NCBI GenBank assembly: GCA_028716365.1
Contig: JAQUPZ010000012.1
Coordinates: 1-64,000, forward strand
DNA: 64,000 nucleotides
Direction: 5' to 3'
Origin: Kiritimatiellia bacterium
Lineage (GTDB): Bacteria > Verrucomicrobiota > Kiritimatiellia > UBA8416 > YA12-FULL-48-11
A model generated the notes under the pieces. That model ran no database searches and had not been told where the DNA came from. It saw nothing but the letters and a program-made list of their open reading frames with translations. Below are positions 23,422-33,062 of the stretch, piece after piece. Made by a program: the position numbers and the translations under genes. Every line of letters starts with the position of its first letter. The first letter of the stretch is position 1.

Positions 23422-25614
23422 ATGACGCGAAAAATAATTACACTGATCGTGTGTGCTCTGGGTTGTGTTGTTGCCTTTGCAGGTGAAGACATGATGTTGT
23501 GGTACAACCAGCCGGCAAAGAAGTGTATGAATGAGGCGTTGCCTGTCGGTAACGGCCGGATGGGCGGGATGATTTTCGGTGATCCAGCGGCAGAGCGCAT
23601 TGTACTCAATGAGGACAGCTTATGGACAGGCGATGAAAATCCGTCGGGCGATTACAAGTCAATGGGCGCGTACCAGGTGCTGGGGGATCTCCGTATCGAA
23701 ATGCCGTCGCATAAGGATGTTGCCGGTTACCGGCGCGATCTAAACATTGCCGAAGCTTTAGCACACACGCATTACCAGACTGGAGGGGTAACGTACAAAC
23801 GCGAGTATTTCTGCAGTCATCCTGATGATGTTCTGGTTGTTAATCTTACGGCCGACAAACCGGGCGGTTACTCCGGCACTATCATGATGGAGGACGGGCA
23901 CAAGGCTCCGACGGTTGCGACGAAGAATCTGCTCAACATTACAGGAACATTGTCAAATGGCATGAAGTACGCGAGCCGGTTGATGGTGCTCAATGATGGC
24001 GGTTCAATAATGGCGGCTAACGGGAAGATTGAATTCAAGGATTGCAATGGTTTGACGCTCCTGCTGGCGGCGCGGACGGATTACGTGATGCATTACAGTA
24101 AACGCTGGCATGGAGAAGATCCGCAGCCAGGGGTAGCAAAGACGATCACTGCGGCTTCTACCAGGCCGTACGAGGCTTTGAAGACGGCGCACATAAAGGA
24201 GTTTCAATCGTTCTTCAACCGTGTGGTACTGGATTTTGGCGCGACGTCATCCGACCGGCTTGCATTACCAACTGATAAACGCAAGGTGGTGTATGCGAAT
24301 AATGGCGGTGATCCGGACCTTGAAGAGCTGATGTTCCAGTATGGCCGTTATCTGCTCATTTCGTGTTCGCGGCCTGGCGCGTTGCCGGCAAACCTGCAGG
24401 GGTTATGGAATGACAACAACAATCCGCCGTGGCACAGTGATTACCATGCGAACATCAACATACAGATGAACTACTGGCTTGCCGAACCGGCCAATCTGGC
24501 TGAGTGCCATGAACCGTTGCTCAACCTGATTCGCAGTCAGCTCGAGCCGTGGAGAAAAGCCACGCAGGAGGCGAAGGAATTCAAGACAGAGTCCGGTAAG
24601 TCACGCGGTTGGGCCGTCCGTACATCGCACGGCATTCACGGTGACATGGGTTGGAAATGGGATGTGACGGCGAACGCCTGGTATTGCCAGCACCTGTGGT
24701 GGCATTATGCGTTTGGAGGCGACAAGGAATACCTCAAGAATTTTGCCTACCCGATGATAAAGGAAACCTGTGAGTTCTGGGAGGATCGCCTGAAAACACT
24801 GCCGGATGGCCAGCTGGTCGTTCCTAATGCATGGTCGCCCGAGCACGGTCCAACGGAGGACGGTGTCAGCTACAGCCAGCAGATTGTCTATGATCTGTTC
24901 AGTAATTATATCACTGCGAGTGATGTGCTTGGTATCGACGCGAAGTATCGTGCAAAAATTACCGCCATGCGCGACAAACTCGTCGGTCCGAAAATTGGCA
25001 AGTGGGGTCAACTCCAGGAATGGATGACTGACCGTGATGATCCGAACGACCACCATCGTCATACCTCGCACTTGTTTGCCGTATTTCCCGGCAGTCAGAT
25101 CAGCATCGCAAAGACACCTGAATTCGCCGCAGCGGCGAAGAAATCGCTTGAAGCCCGCGGCGAAACCGGTGATGTGCGAGAATGGTCTTTTGCCTGGCGT
25201 ACCGCGCTGTATGCGCGGTTGCACGATGGCGAAGCCGCACACCGGATGTTCCAGCAGTTACTTTCGGACCGTAATACCTGTCTCAACCTGTTTGGTCTAC
25301 ATCCGCCGATGCAAATGGATGGAAATTTCGGTATTACTGCCGGTATCTGTGAAATGCTGATACAGTCACACGAAAACGAAATCAATCTCCTGCCTGCTCT
25401 TTCAAAAGTATGGTCGACGGGAAGCGTCAAAGGTTTGCGCGCACGTGGCGGATTTGAAGTTGATCAGGAGTGGAAAGACGGAAGATTAGTCTCTGTAACC
25501 GTTCGCAGTACCGCCGGTACGGCATGTAAGGTTAAGTATGGCGAAAAGATTGTTGATTTGAAATTCGTACCTGGAAAAACAGTCAATCTGGATGTGAACC
25601 TGCAGGTAAGATAA
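23422..25614 (+). CDS. Alpha-L-fucosidase, GH95
   Basis: This secreted protein of 730 residues has signal peptide MTRKIITLIVCALGCVVAFAGE. The N-terminal beta domain starts MLWYNQPAKKCMNEALPVGNGRMGGMIFG and includes LNEDSLWTG. The (alpha/alpha)6 barrel carries the GH95 catalytic set: Asn pair N344/N346 in HANINIQMNYW, Glu E474 in WSPEHGPTEDG and Asp D633 in MQMDGNFG, matching Asn421/Asn423, Glu566 and Asp766 of Bifidobacterium AfcA. The enzyme inverts at alpha-1,2-linked fucose (some members take alpha-L-galactose). At 730 residues it is somewhat shorter than many homologues; the span between the beta domain and the barrel is compact. It sits 31 nt after the esterase gene and 35 nt before GH127, so it is in one transcript. 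Confidence 0.93.
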   Translation: MTRKIITLIVCALGCVVAFAGEDMMLWYNQPAKKCMNEALPVGNGRMGGMIFGDPAAERIVLNEDSLWTGDENPSGDYKSMGAYQVLGDLRIEMPSHKDVAGYRRDLNIAEALAHTHYQTGGVTYKREYFCSHPDDVLVVNLTADKPGGYSGTIMMEDGHKAPTVATKNLLNITGTLSNGMKYASRLMVLNDGGSIMAANGKIEFKDCNGLTLLLAARTDYVMHYSKRWHGEDPQPGVAKTITAASTRPYEALKTAHIKEFQSFFNRVVLDFGATSSDRLALPTDKRKVVYANNGGDPDLEELMFQYGRYLLISCSRPGALPANLQGLWNDNNNPPWHSDYHANINIQMNYWLAEPANLAECHEPLLNLIRSQLEPWRKATQEAKEFKTESGKSRGWAVRTSHGIHGDMGWKWDVTANAWYCQHLWWHYAFGGDKEYLKNFAYPMIKETCEFWEDRLKTLPDGQLVVPNAWSPEHGPTEDGVSYSQQIVYDLFSNYITASDVLGIDAKYRAKITAMRDKLVGPKIGKWGQLQEWMTDRDDPNDHHRHTSHLFAVFPGSQISIAKTPEFAAAAKKSLEARGETGDVREWSFAWRTALYARLHDGEAAHRMFQQLLSDRNTCLNLFGLHPPMQMDGNFGITAGICEMLIQSHENEINLLPALSKVWSTGSVKGLRARGGFEVDQEWKDGRLVSVTVRSTAGTACKVKYGEKIVDLKFVPGKTVNLDVNLQVR

Positions 25615-25649
25615 GAAAGTCAAGATCGTGTGATCAGGAGGAAAATAAG

Positions 25650-28600
25650 ATGAGGAGAGGAATGAAAGTACGTTTGGTTGTGGCATCACTGTGTTCGCTG
25701 GCCGCTGTTATCTGTTCTGCGGCTGAAACAAAAGATTATCCTTTTACGCCTGTACCGTTCACGGCGGTACATGTTCAGGATGAATTCTGGTTCCCGCGCA
25801 TGGAAACCAACCGGCAGGTGACCGTGAAAGCTGATTTCAAAAAGTGTGAAGAAACAGGACGCATTGACAACTTTGCAAAGGCCGGCGGTTTGATGAAAGG
25901 TGAATTCAAGGGAATTCCTTATGACGATTCCGACGTGTTCAAGGTTATAGAGGGCGCGTCTTATACACTGGCAATGCATCCTGACCCGGAACTGGATAAA
26001 TATCTGGATGAGGTCATTGCAAAAATAGCGGCTTCCCAGGAACCGGATGGTTATCTCTATACCGCGCGAAGACTTTTCCCGCCGGACAAGATGCCCCGTA
26101 TGTCCGGTAAGGAGCGCTGGTTCAATGAACACTCCAGTCACGAGCTTTACAATGTAGGTCACATGTACGAAGGCGCGGTTGCGCATTTCCAGGCGACCGG
26201 GAAACGTACTTTCCTGGATGTGGCCATCAAGAATGCTGATATGATCTGCAGAGAATTTGGACCGGGTAAACACCAGAATCCGCCAGGTCACGAGGAAATC
26301 GAGATTGGCCTTTGCAAACTTTACAGGATAACCGGCGATAAGAAATACCTGGATACAGCAAAATTTCTGATCGATATTCGTGGTCGCCCTGAGACACACA
26401 AGCTTTATGGACTCTTCACTCAGGATCATAAACCCGTGGTGGAACAGGACGAAGCTGTTGGGCATGCTGTCCGTGCCGCATATCTGTACAGTGGTGTTGC
26501 CGATGTAGCGGCCTTGACTGGTGACAAAGCTTACCTCAAGGCAATTGACCGGATATGGGAGAATGTTGTCGCAAAGAAACTTTATCTGACCGGTGGTATC
26601 GGTGCGCGTCATGCAGGTGAGGCATTTGGCGACAATTACGAACTGCCGAACAAGTCGGCCTATAACGAAACATGTGCCGCAATTGCCAATGGATTGTGGA
26701 ATTACCGGATGTTTCTGCTTCATGGCGACTCAAAGTATTTGGATGTGCTGGAGCGTATTATCTACAACGGGTTCTTGTCGGGTGTCGAGTTGACCGGCGA
26801 TAAATTCTTTTATCCCAATCCGCTGGCAAGCGATGCCGGTTACAAGCGCAGTCCCTGGTTTGGCACTGCTTGTTGTCCGGTGAACATTGTGCGCTTCATT
26901 CCATCCATTGCCGGATATGTATATGCAACGCGGGATAAATCCGTGTTCGTCAACCTGTTCATCGGCGGGACCGGAGATGTCAAGTTAAACGGTAGAACTA
27001 TCAAAATCACCCAGCAAACAAAATATCCCTGGGACGGTCTGATCAAGATGACGATTGAGCCGGAAAAGACAGAAAAGTTCGCATTGAATGTACGAATTCC
27101 CGGCTGGGCACAGGGTAAACCGGTACCCAGTGATCTTTATTGTTACATGCCGGAGGCGATTATCCCGATTACTCTCAAGGTAAATGGAAGAGATACAAAA
27201 TTGAATCTGAAGAATGGTTTTGCCTGTATCAATCGTAAGTGGAACAAGGGGGATGTTGTTGAACTCAATTTACCGATGCCGATAAGGCGTGTATTTGCGA
27301 ATGATGCTTTGAAGGATGATAATGGTCTGGTGGCGATAGAACGTGGACCGGTTGTTTATTGCCTTGAGGGCATTGATAACGACAAACATGTTTTCAATAT
27401 CGTTCTTCCTGATGATGCGAAGCTCACGACGGAACATCGCAATGATCTGCTTGGCGGTGTGACGATCATCCGTGGAGATGCGCAGGTTGCAGTCAAAGAC
27501 GAAAACCTGAACATCGTGACAAAGCCCGTAAGTATTACTGCAATTCCCAATTATGCATGGTGTAACCGTGGTCCCACAGAAATGAATGTCTGGCTGGCAC
27601 GGACAGCTGACAGGGCTGTACCGGTTCCGTTACCTACGATTGCGAGTGAAAGCATGATAAGCGCTTCGCATCTATGGCAACACGATACCGGCGCTGCGCT
27701 GAATGACCAGATTAATCCGGCCAATTCATGTGATCATAATGTTCCGCGTTTTACCTGGTGGGACCACAAAGGGACGACCGAGTGGGTCCAGTATGATTTC
27801 AAAAAACCGGCAAAAGTGTCTTCGATGGAAGTTTACTGGTTTGATGATACTGGACGCGGTCAATGCCGTGTGCCGCAGAGCTGGAAACTTCTCTACAAGG
27901 AAGGTGATGCGTGGAAACCGGTGGATGGTATTTCAGGTTACGGGGTAAAAAAGGACCAGTTTAACAAAGTCACTTTTAATTCAGTTGAAACTTCCGGATT
28001 GAGGATTGAAGTTCAACTTCAGAACAATTTCTCGGGTGGAATACTTGAGTGGCGGGCAGGGGACCAGACTGAATCAATTATTAAAAAATGGTCCGTGCCT
28101 TACCGGAACTGGCACTACTATCCTGATCATGTGATTTCATCAAATCCGCAAATCCCGGGTTGCCCTGATTTTAAGAATACCGATGTACCCTGTGTTTTTC
28201 AGCTCCCGGGTGATAACAAGTGGCACATGAGTTTTATTGCTTTCAACGGAAAGGGTTATAATTCGTTTGTGGCCGATAGCGACGACCTGGTTCACTGGAA
28301 GAATTTCAGGCTGGCAATGGGATTCGGACCGGAAGGTCAGTTTGATCACGGCGGGTGTGTGATAGGTGCGTTTCTTTATGAATCGTCGGACATCAAAGCC
28401 CCTCGCATCTTGAAAAAGAAAGATGGTAAGTACTGGTCGCTTTACGGGGCATATCCGAAACAGGGTGGTTATGAACTAAGGCCTGGTTATGAAGGTATTG
28501 CCTGCAGTGATGACGGTTTCACATGGAAGAGGGCAAAGGACAAATACATTCTTTCAGTACATGAACCTGACTGTGGAAAATGGGAAAAGGACTGCATTTA

Positions 28601-29060
28601 CCAGCCGTGGTTGGTTGAATCTGAAGGTAAATATTACAACTTCTATAATGCAGCCAATGGCGGAACTGAACAAATGGGAATGGCGACATCTTCCGATCTT
28701 ATGAACTGGACACGTCATTCGGGAAATCCGGTTATCCGTAACACGCCCGGTGGTTACGATTCGGGTTTTGCTTCGGACGGAAAAGTGTTTCGTGATGGTG
28801 ATCACTGGACAATGTTTTATTTCGGTGTGGGACACGGAGGGGCGCACATAATGGCGGCATTCTCGCGTGATCTTGTAAACTGGACTGTTGATCCTGAACC
28901 ACTTTACAAGGCGGGTGGTCATCCGGGCGGTTTAGACAAGCAGTACGCCCATAAAATTTCGCTGGTATATAATCCCAAAAATGAAACCTATTATATGTAC
29001 TACTGCGCATGCGGGGAAAAGGGACGCGGGATTGGTCTTATTACGAGCAAACCCTTATAA
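25650..29060 (+). CDS. GH127 beta-L-arabinofuranosidase-type protein fused to an F5/8C-like module and a GH43/GH117-like propeller
   Basis: This is a 1136-residue secreted protein. AGGAGG lies 8 nt before the ATG. Residues about 30-650 are GH127 (DUF1680): HVQDEFWFPR, VIEGASYTLAMHPD, SHELYNVGHMYEGAVAH, the catalytic-site Glu in AYNETCAA (E340) and the Cys pair in GTACCPVN (C408/C409), corresponding to the Glu/Cys-zinc centre of HypBA1. About 680-810 is a discoidin-like beta domain (TEWVQYDFKKPAKVSSMEVYWFDD). About 820-1136 is a five-bladed-propeller-like region with YNSFVADSDDLVHWKN, SLYGAYPKQGGYELRPGYEGIACSDDGFTWKR and DLMNWTRHSGNPV. The chain could remove arabinose or another sugar in two steps. 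The propeller's activity is unknown. Confidence 0.87.
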   Translation: MRRGMKVRLVVASLCSLAAVICSAAETKDYPFTPVPFTAVHVQDEFWFPRMETNRQVTVKADFKKCEETGRIDNFAKAGGLMKGEFKGIPYDDSDVFKVIEGASYTLAMHPDPELDKYLDEVIAKIAASQEPDGYLYTARRLFPPDKMPRMSGKERWFNEHSSHELYNVGHMYEGAVAHFQATGKRTFLDVAIKNADMICREFGPGKHQNPPGHEEIEIGLCKLYRITGDKKYLDTAKFLIDIRGRPETHKLYGLFTQDHKPVVEQDEAVGHAVRAAYLYSGVADVAALTGDKAYLKAIDRIWENVVAKKLYLTGGIGARHAGEAFGDNYELPNKSAYNETCAAIANGLWNYRMFLLHGDSKYLDVLERIIYNGFLSGVELTGDKFFYPNPLASDAGYKRSPWFGTACCPVNIVRFIPSIAGYVYATRDKSVFVNLFIGGTGDVKLNGRTIKITQQTKYPWDGLIKMTIEPEKTEKFALNVRIPGWAQGKPVPSDLYCYMPEAIIPITLKVNGRDTKLNLKNGFACINRKWNKGDVVELNLPMPIRRVFANDALKDDNGLVAIERGPVVYCLEGIDNDKHVFNIVLPDDAKLTTEHRNDLLGGVTIIRGDAQVAVKDENLNIVTKPVSITAIPNYAWCNRGPTEMNVWLARTADRAVPVPLPTIASESMISASHLWQHDTGAALNDQINPANSCDHNVPRFTWWDHKGTTEWVQYDFKKPAKVSSMEVYWFDDTGRGQCRVPQSWKLLYKEGDAWKPVDGISGYGVKKDQFNKVTFNSVETSGLRIEVQLQNNFSGGILEWRAGDQTESIIKKWSVPYRNWHYYPDHVISSNPQIPGCPDFKNTDVPCVFQLPGDNKWHMSFIAFNGKGYNSFVADSDDLVHWKNFRLAMGFGPEGQFDHGGCVIGAFLYESSDIKAPRILKKKDGKYWSLYGAYPKQGGYELRPGYEGIACSDDGFTWKRAKDKYILSVHEPDCGKWEKDCIYQPWLVESEGKYYNFYNAANGGTEQMGMATSSDLMNWTRHSGNPVIRNTPGGYDSGFASDGKVFRDGDHWTMFYFGVGHGGAHIMAAFSRDLVNWTVDPEPLYKAGGHPGGLDKQYAHKISLVYNPKNETYYMYYCACGEKGRGIGLITSKPL

Positions 29061-29079
29061 ATACTGGCAAGTAGAATGT

Positions 29080-29988
29080 TCAGCCATTTGCAGTAGGAAT
29101 ATTGTCCGGTGCATGTGTTTTACGAAATTGGGCTGGAGCTTTCCCGGTGATTTTACTGAATACACGGCTTAAATAGGCGCGGTTTGGGAAACCCGTTCGT
29201 TCTGCAATCTCTTCAATTGTGAAATCGGTATTGGTCAGCATGTCGGCAGCCTGGCGGATTTTTGTCTGCATCAGGAATCTGACCGGTGTTACACCCTGGT
29301 AACGTTTAAAGGCCTTGATGAAGGCCGGATGACTCATCCCTGCTTTCCTTGCGGTATCGTGGATGGAGATTGCTGATGAATAATTGTCTTCAATAAATCT
29401 TGAGGCTTTTTCCATCCTGGGTGAATCATGATTCTGCCATTTGATTTCAGGTCTGCTCAGAACTATGTTCAGGAGCGCGATGCTTAGATTGAATACCCGT
29501 TTCCTGTCCGAACACTCGGCGCTACTGTTATATAAGCCTGCAATTTTCCGGATTATATCCAGTTCGCAACGGTCCGGTTTTAGCATTATGGGGATTTTCT
29601 GACGGATATCGATACGTCTTGCAGGGCTGAAAGCCATCCAGAAATGCGGGACAGGTTTTATTCCAAAGGAGTCGAAAAGCTGTTGATCAGGAATCAGCAT
29701 TATGTGTCCAGGTGTAAGTTCGACATCAAAATCTCTGGATACGACCTTATGTCCCTTCCGGAAGTTGTAGTAAAAACGCCAGAATGGACTGAGTACTTTT
29801 ACAAAATTCCACCAGTTATTATGTGATAAATAACCGGTCTCATGGAGAACGAAACCGGAATGGTCGGGCAGGATTCCCAATGGGAAAAAATGCGTTCCCA
29901 CCCCGGTAAACGGGGAACTATAAGATCCGGTATTGCGTTTCTTAAGGTTAAAAAAAGACACAAACTGGATAATAGGGGATATATACAA
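29080..29988 (-). CDS. AraC-family transcriptional regulator
   Basis: Up to 302 residues. The N-terminal part (FPLGILPDHSGFVLHETGYLSHNNWWNFVKVLSPFWRFYYNFRKGHKVV) is a cupin-like ligand domain common in planctomycete AraC proteins. The C-terminal 100 residues hold two HTH motifs (SIHDTARKAGMSHPAFIKAFKRYQGVTP and FTIEEIAERTGFPNRAYLSRVFSKITGKAPAQFRK). The start is uncertain: the TTG at 29988 would overlap the conserved promoter box described below, and a GTG at 29901 would leave it free. It is divergent from the 30048 operon and probably activates that operon and the GH29 gene at 34252, which share the box. The inducer is likely a deoxyhexose. Confidence 0.88.
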   Translation of the reverse strand: MYISPIIQFVSFFNLKKRNTGSYSSPFTGVGTHFFPLGILPDHSGFVLHETGYLSHNNWWNFVKVLSPFWRFYYNFRKGHKVVSRDFDVELTPGHIMLIPDQQLFDSFGIKPVPHFWMAFSPARRIDIRQKIPIMLKPDRCELDIIRKIAGLYNSSAECSDRKRVFNLSIALLNIVLSRPEIKWQNHDSPRMEKASRFIEDNYSSAISIHDTARKAGMSHPAFIKAFKRYQGVTPVRFLMQTKIRQAADMLTNTDFTIEEIAERTGFPNRAYLSRVFSKITGKAPAQFRKTHAPDNIPTANG

Positions 29989-30010
29989 TTCCAGTCAATT
30001 TTATAGAATA
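29947..30010 (+). promoter_or_regulatory. AraC-linked promoter box, copy 1
   Basis: GTTAAAAAAAGACACAAACT followed by G, a variable base and ATAATAGGG matches the copy at 34135 in 30 of 31 positions. After it both copies keep GATAT, TACAA and a TATAGAAT/TATAATT -10-like element. The poor -35 suits an activator-dependent promoter. It serves the operon starting at 30048. Confidence 0.75.
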
Positions 30011-30047
30011 TAGAAAAATCGGGAAATGGATTAATCTGGAGGATGAA

Positions 30048-30983
30048 ATGGAAACAAATATTAAACAAATCAGTACAATAATGGATCGTCGTGAGTTTCT
30101 GAAAAAGACGTCGGCACTGGCAGGATTGAGCGCATTATCGGCAGGCTGTTCTTCCTTATGTTTCTCGAAAGTCAAATATCCCGCATATGAAAATAACTTA
30201 CAGGATCGTCTCTGGATGTGGGGCCATGACCCGGGGGCTTATGACGGACCAAAGGGAGTTTACAATATTCCGTTGAGCGCCCCGATGAGTATGGCTGAAG
30301 GCATAAAATCAATGGGAATTCCGAATGTTTGTGTTATCCGCGGCGGGACTCCGAACGAGGAATATCGCGAACAGTTCAAGGATGTTAAGCGGATTGCCTG
30401 GAACCTGTCCGGAGGTTCCAACAAGTCCTATTATGCCATGAAAGAATATGTGTTTGGTTTAAGAGATACGACTCCGAATCTTACAGGTTATTATCTCGAC
30501 GACTTTTTCCATGGCAGACCCAAAGTGGAAACTGACCCCGCTCCGGCGTCTCTTTCCATAGACGAGATGAAAAAGCTTTACGAGGAAACGCTGGCCTATA
30601 AACGTCGCCTTGAGCTGGCGATTGTCCTGTACACCAGTCAGATCGGACCATGGATTAAACCGGTCATGAAATATGTCGACACTGTTTCGCTCTGGATATG
30701 GAGCGGCAGTGACATTCAAAAGATCGAGGAGAATTTTAAGAAATACCGTTCTTTGGTTCCGGACAAGCCGACTCTTCTCGGTATTTACATGTGGGACTTT
30801 GGCGGCAAGCAGGAATTGAAAAAGGAGTTCATGGTCAAACAACTTGATTATGCCTACAAGCTTTACAAGGAAGGTCAAATCGAAGGTTTGATTTTCCACT
30901 GTACGCCGCTTTGTAATAAAGGCCTTGCTGCTGTTGATTACGCCAGAGAATGGATTACCAAACATGGCAAAGAAGGTCGTTAA
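30048..30983 (+). CDS. Exported TIM-barrel-like protein with twin-arginine motif and lipobox
   Basis: This protein has 311 residues. The N-terminus has DRREFLKKTSALAGLSALSAGC, combining a twin-arginine motif with a lipobox (SAGC). The rest suggests a small TIM barrel: LWMWGHDPGAYDGPKGVY, VCVIRGGTP, LTGYYLDDFFHG with a DD pair at a strand end that could be catalytic, and LLGIYMWDFGG. I cannot assign a glycoside hydrolase family. GGAGG before the ATG at 30048 supports that start, although the ATG at 30081 begins nearer the Tat motif. First gene of the AraC-linked operon; the next gene follows by 41 nt. Confidence 0.7.
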   Translation: METNIKQISTIMDRREFLKKTSALAGLSALSAGCSSLCFSKVKYPAYENNLQDRLWMWGHDPGAYDGPKGVYNIPLSAPMSMAEGIKSMGIPNVCVIRGGTPNEEYREQFKDVKRIAWNLSGGSNKSYYAMKEYVFGLRDTTPNLTGYYLDDFFHGRPKVETDPAPASLSIDEMKKLYEETLAYKRRLELAIVLYTSQIGPWIKPVMKYVDTVSLWIWSGSDIQKIEENFKKYRSLVPDKPTLLGIYMWDFGGKQELKKEFMVKQLDYAYKLYKEGQIEGLIFHCTPLCNKGLAAVDYAREWITKHGKEGR

Positions 30984-31024
30984 TTAGATCATCATTACAC
31001 AGTTGAAGATACAGGAGGACTGAT

Positions 31025-32194
31025 ATGAGTCAGGTATTCATAGCAGACAAGGAGTTCGAGGAACGGATCCAACGAACCCAGGCCGCCATGGCCGGACAGA
31101 ATCTGGATGTGTTATTGGCTTTCTCAACTGAATCAGAGCCGGCGTTGGTTCGATATTATTCAGATTACTGGCCAAGTTTTGAGACGGCTGTCGTTCTTAT
31201 CCCTGCCGCGGGTAAGCCGGCTTTACTAATCGGTCCGGAGAGCATGGTTTTTGCTCGGTCACGGTCCAGAATTGAACGAATTATTCAACTTATGGATTTT
31301 CGGGAATCGTCCCAACCGAATTATCCGGGATCGAAATTGCCGACCTGGGCCGATGTGTTCAAAGAATATCATGTCACCAAACTCGGTATTGCAGGCTGGC
31401 ACATGTTTCCACACGCAATCTATTCCAATCTCGCAAAAGCCCTTGGTGGAGCAACGATTGTCGATGCTGATGCTGTCGTACGGTCGGTCATGATCACCAA
31501 GAGCAAGGGCGAACTCAACTGCTTGAGGGAAGCGGCCCGAATCTCCGAAATCGGACTGAAAGCCATACTTGATAATATCAAACCTGGCCTGACCGAAGTC
31601 CAGGTGGCCGGGCTTGCCACTGCGGCAATGTTGAATAGCGGGGCCGAAGCCACGGGTTATCCCGTATGGTGCTGTAGCGGGCCAAACTCCAATCAGGCAA
31701 TCAGCCGTCCCACGCATCGCCGGATTCAAGCGGGCGAAATTGTTCAGGTTTGTGTGGGCGCCAAGGTCTCCGGCTACAGCAACAGCATTGGTCGTCCATT
31801 GGTAATGGGTCACTGTGATCAGGAGATTCGCCGTTTTCTTGAGGTAGGGCATGATGCCGAAGAGATGACAATTGATCTGATGCGCAGCGGTACACCAGCG
31901 GCGGAGGTTGCGAAAAAGGTCCATGGTTTCATCAAAGACCGCGGCTATGGTGATACGATCCTGTATGGACCGGCGCACGGATGCGGGCAAATGGAATGTG
32001 AATATCCATTTGTAGAGACGTCGTCGACGTTCAATTTGGTGGAGAATATGGTGTTCCAGGTTGATATCTTTTTGGCCAATCGTGAAATGGGATTTCGCTG
32101 GGAAGACGCGGTAATTGTTACAAACGGTAAGGCTGAACAACTTTCATCTCTGGGACGTGAGGTAAAGTGCTTGGATATTAAGGAAAGGATATAA
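31025..32194 (+). CDS. M24-family (creatinase/Xaa-Pro dipeptidase-like) protein lacking metal Asp ligands
   Basis: This 389-residue cytoplasmic protein has the two-domain creatinase/prolidase layout. The C-terminal pita-bread fold is recognisable: MITKSKGELNCLREAARISEIGL, PGLTEVQVAGLATAAM, YGPAHGCGQMECEYPF with H318, and FRWEDAVIVT. The usual metal site is degraded: the DxG position reads VCVGA (C243) and the second Asp (normally in SD) reads SNSIG, while one Glu strand reads QVDIF. That argues against a metallopeptidase and for a creatinase-like hydrolase acting on a C-N or other bond without metal. Its stop is 2 nt before the amidohydrolase start. What substrate links it to a 6-deoxyhexose transporter is unknown. 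Confidence 0.85.
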   Translation: MSQVFIADKEFEERIQRTQAAMAGQNLDVLLAFSTESEPALVRYYSDYWPSFETAVVLIPAAGKPALLIGPESMVFARSRSRIERIIQLMDFRESSQPNYPGSKLPTWADVFKEYHVTKLGIAGWHMFPHAIYSNLAKALGGATIVDADAVVRSVMITKSKGELNCLREAARISEIGLKAILDNIKPGLTEVQVAGLATAAMLNSGAEATGYPVWCCSGPNSNQAISRPTHRRIQAGEIVQVCVGAKVSGYSNSIGRPLVMGHCDQEIRRFLEVGHDAEEMTIDLMRSGTPAAEVAKKVHGFIKDRGYGDTILYGPAHGCGQMECEYPFVETSSTFNLVENMVFQVDIFLANREMGFRWEDAVIVTNGKAEQLSSLGREVKCLDIKERI

Positions 32195-32196
32195 TT

Positions 32197-32997
32197 ATGA
32201 TTATCGATATACACGGACATCTCGGCAACATCAACTTCGCTCCTTTCTGGGCTGCGAATGCCGCCCGATTGGAACAATATGCCGACGAGGCTGGGGTAGA
32301 CTACCTTTGTATAACGTCGGCCCGCTCTATAATGTACGATACGACCGAAGGTAATCTTGAGCTTAATACAGCTTTGACACAGACTACCAAATTGTTCGGA
32401 TATGTTACCGTCAATCCGCTTTTTCCTGAAACGATCAAAGATCTGGATCTCATGGAAAAGAATCCGAAATTCATCGGCGTCAAGGTCCATGCTGATTATC
32501 ACGGATACGATGTTGGATCGCGGATTGCCAGGGACTTTCTGGACACGGTTGCCGATCGTGTCCCAGTCATGCTGTTTCATGTGTCGTGTATGCCTGGGAC
32601 CGGTTTTGCCGATGCTGGCGCAATCGCGGCTTTTGCCGAACGTCATCCACGAACCAAAATTGTCATGGCGCACATGGCCGGGATCTTTCAGAACTCCGTT
32701 TACCCCTATTTCCCCAACCTCCGCGGGCTGGAACTGGTTGCGGAGCGTCACCTGGACAACGTCTATGTGGATACAGCTCACTATCTGATGTACGTCTATC
32801 CCGGCGTTATGGAAAAAATGGTCGATATACTCGGTCCCGATCATATTGTTTTTGGAACCGATGTTCCGCTGCAAGGTCCTATGCAGATGCGCTTTGCCAT
32901 TGAGGTCATCAAGTCATTGAAACTTTCAGCCGCCGAAATAGCGAAGATCCTGGGCGGTAATGCAGACAAAATCATCCATGGCAAACGGAAAGCTTGA
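32197..32997 (+). CDS. Amidohydrolase-2 family metal-dependent hydrolase
   Basis: This 266-residue protein has no signal peptide. The short TIM barrel shows the amidohydrolase-2 signature: IIDIHGHLG with the HxH metal pair at the first strand, GYVTVNPLFPET, FIGVKVHADYHGYDV, VPVMLFHVS with His, IVMAHMAG with His, and HIVFGTDVPLQ with the C-terminal catalytic Asp. Family members hydrolyse or decarboxylate small ring substrates and lactones. The start is 2 nt after the creatinase-like gene, so the two are tightly coupled and may act in sequence. A sugar-lactone hydrolase role is possible given the transporter, but unproven. Confidence 0.86.
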   Translation: MIIDIHGHLGNINFAPFWAANAARLEQYADEAGVDYLCITSARSIMYDTTEGNLELNTALTQTTKLFGYVTVNPLFPETIKDLDLMEKNPKFIGVKVHADYHGYDVGSRIARDFLDTVADRVPVMLFHVSCMPGTGFADAGAIAAFAERHPRTKIVMAHMAGIFQNSVYPYFPNLRGLELVAERHLDNVYVDTAHYLMYVYPGVMEKMVDILGPDHIVFGTDVPLQGPMQMRFAIEVIKSLKLSAAEIAKILGGNADKIIHGKRKA

Positions 32998-33062
32998 ACT
33001 TGTACGGTAACATTGAGACCGTTTCGTGATGGCGGGAAACCAAAAGCACGATGGAGGATAAC

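Noticed and set aside
25686..26723. Open frame of 345 codons on the minus strand opposite the GH127 gene
   Set aside because: It mirrors the coding frame of a confirmed GH127 domain and shows no domain or signal of its own.
31259..32140. Open frame of 293 codons on the minus strand opposite the creatinase-like gene
   Set aside because: It is a shadow of a conserved M24-fold gene with no family similarity visible.
31025..32194. Annotation as an active Xaa-Pro aminopeptidase
   Set aside because: The two metal-binding Asp positions are Cys and Asn, so metallopeptidase activity is not supported.
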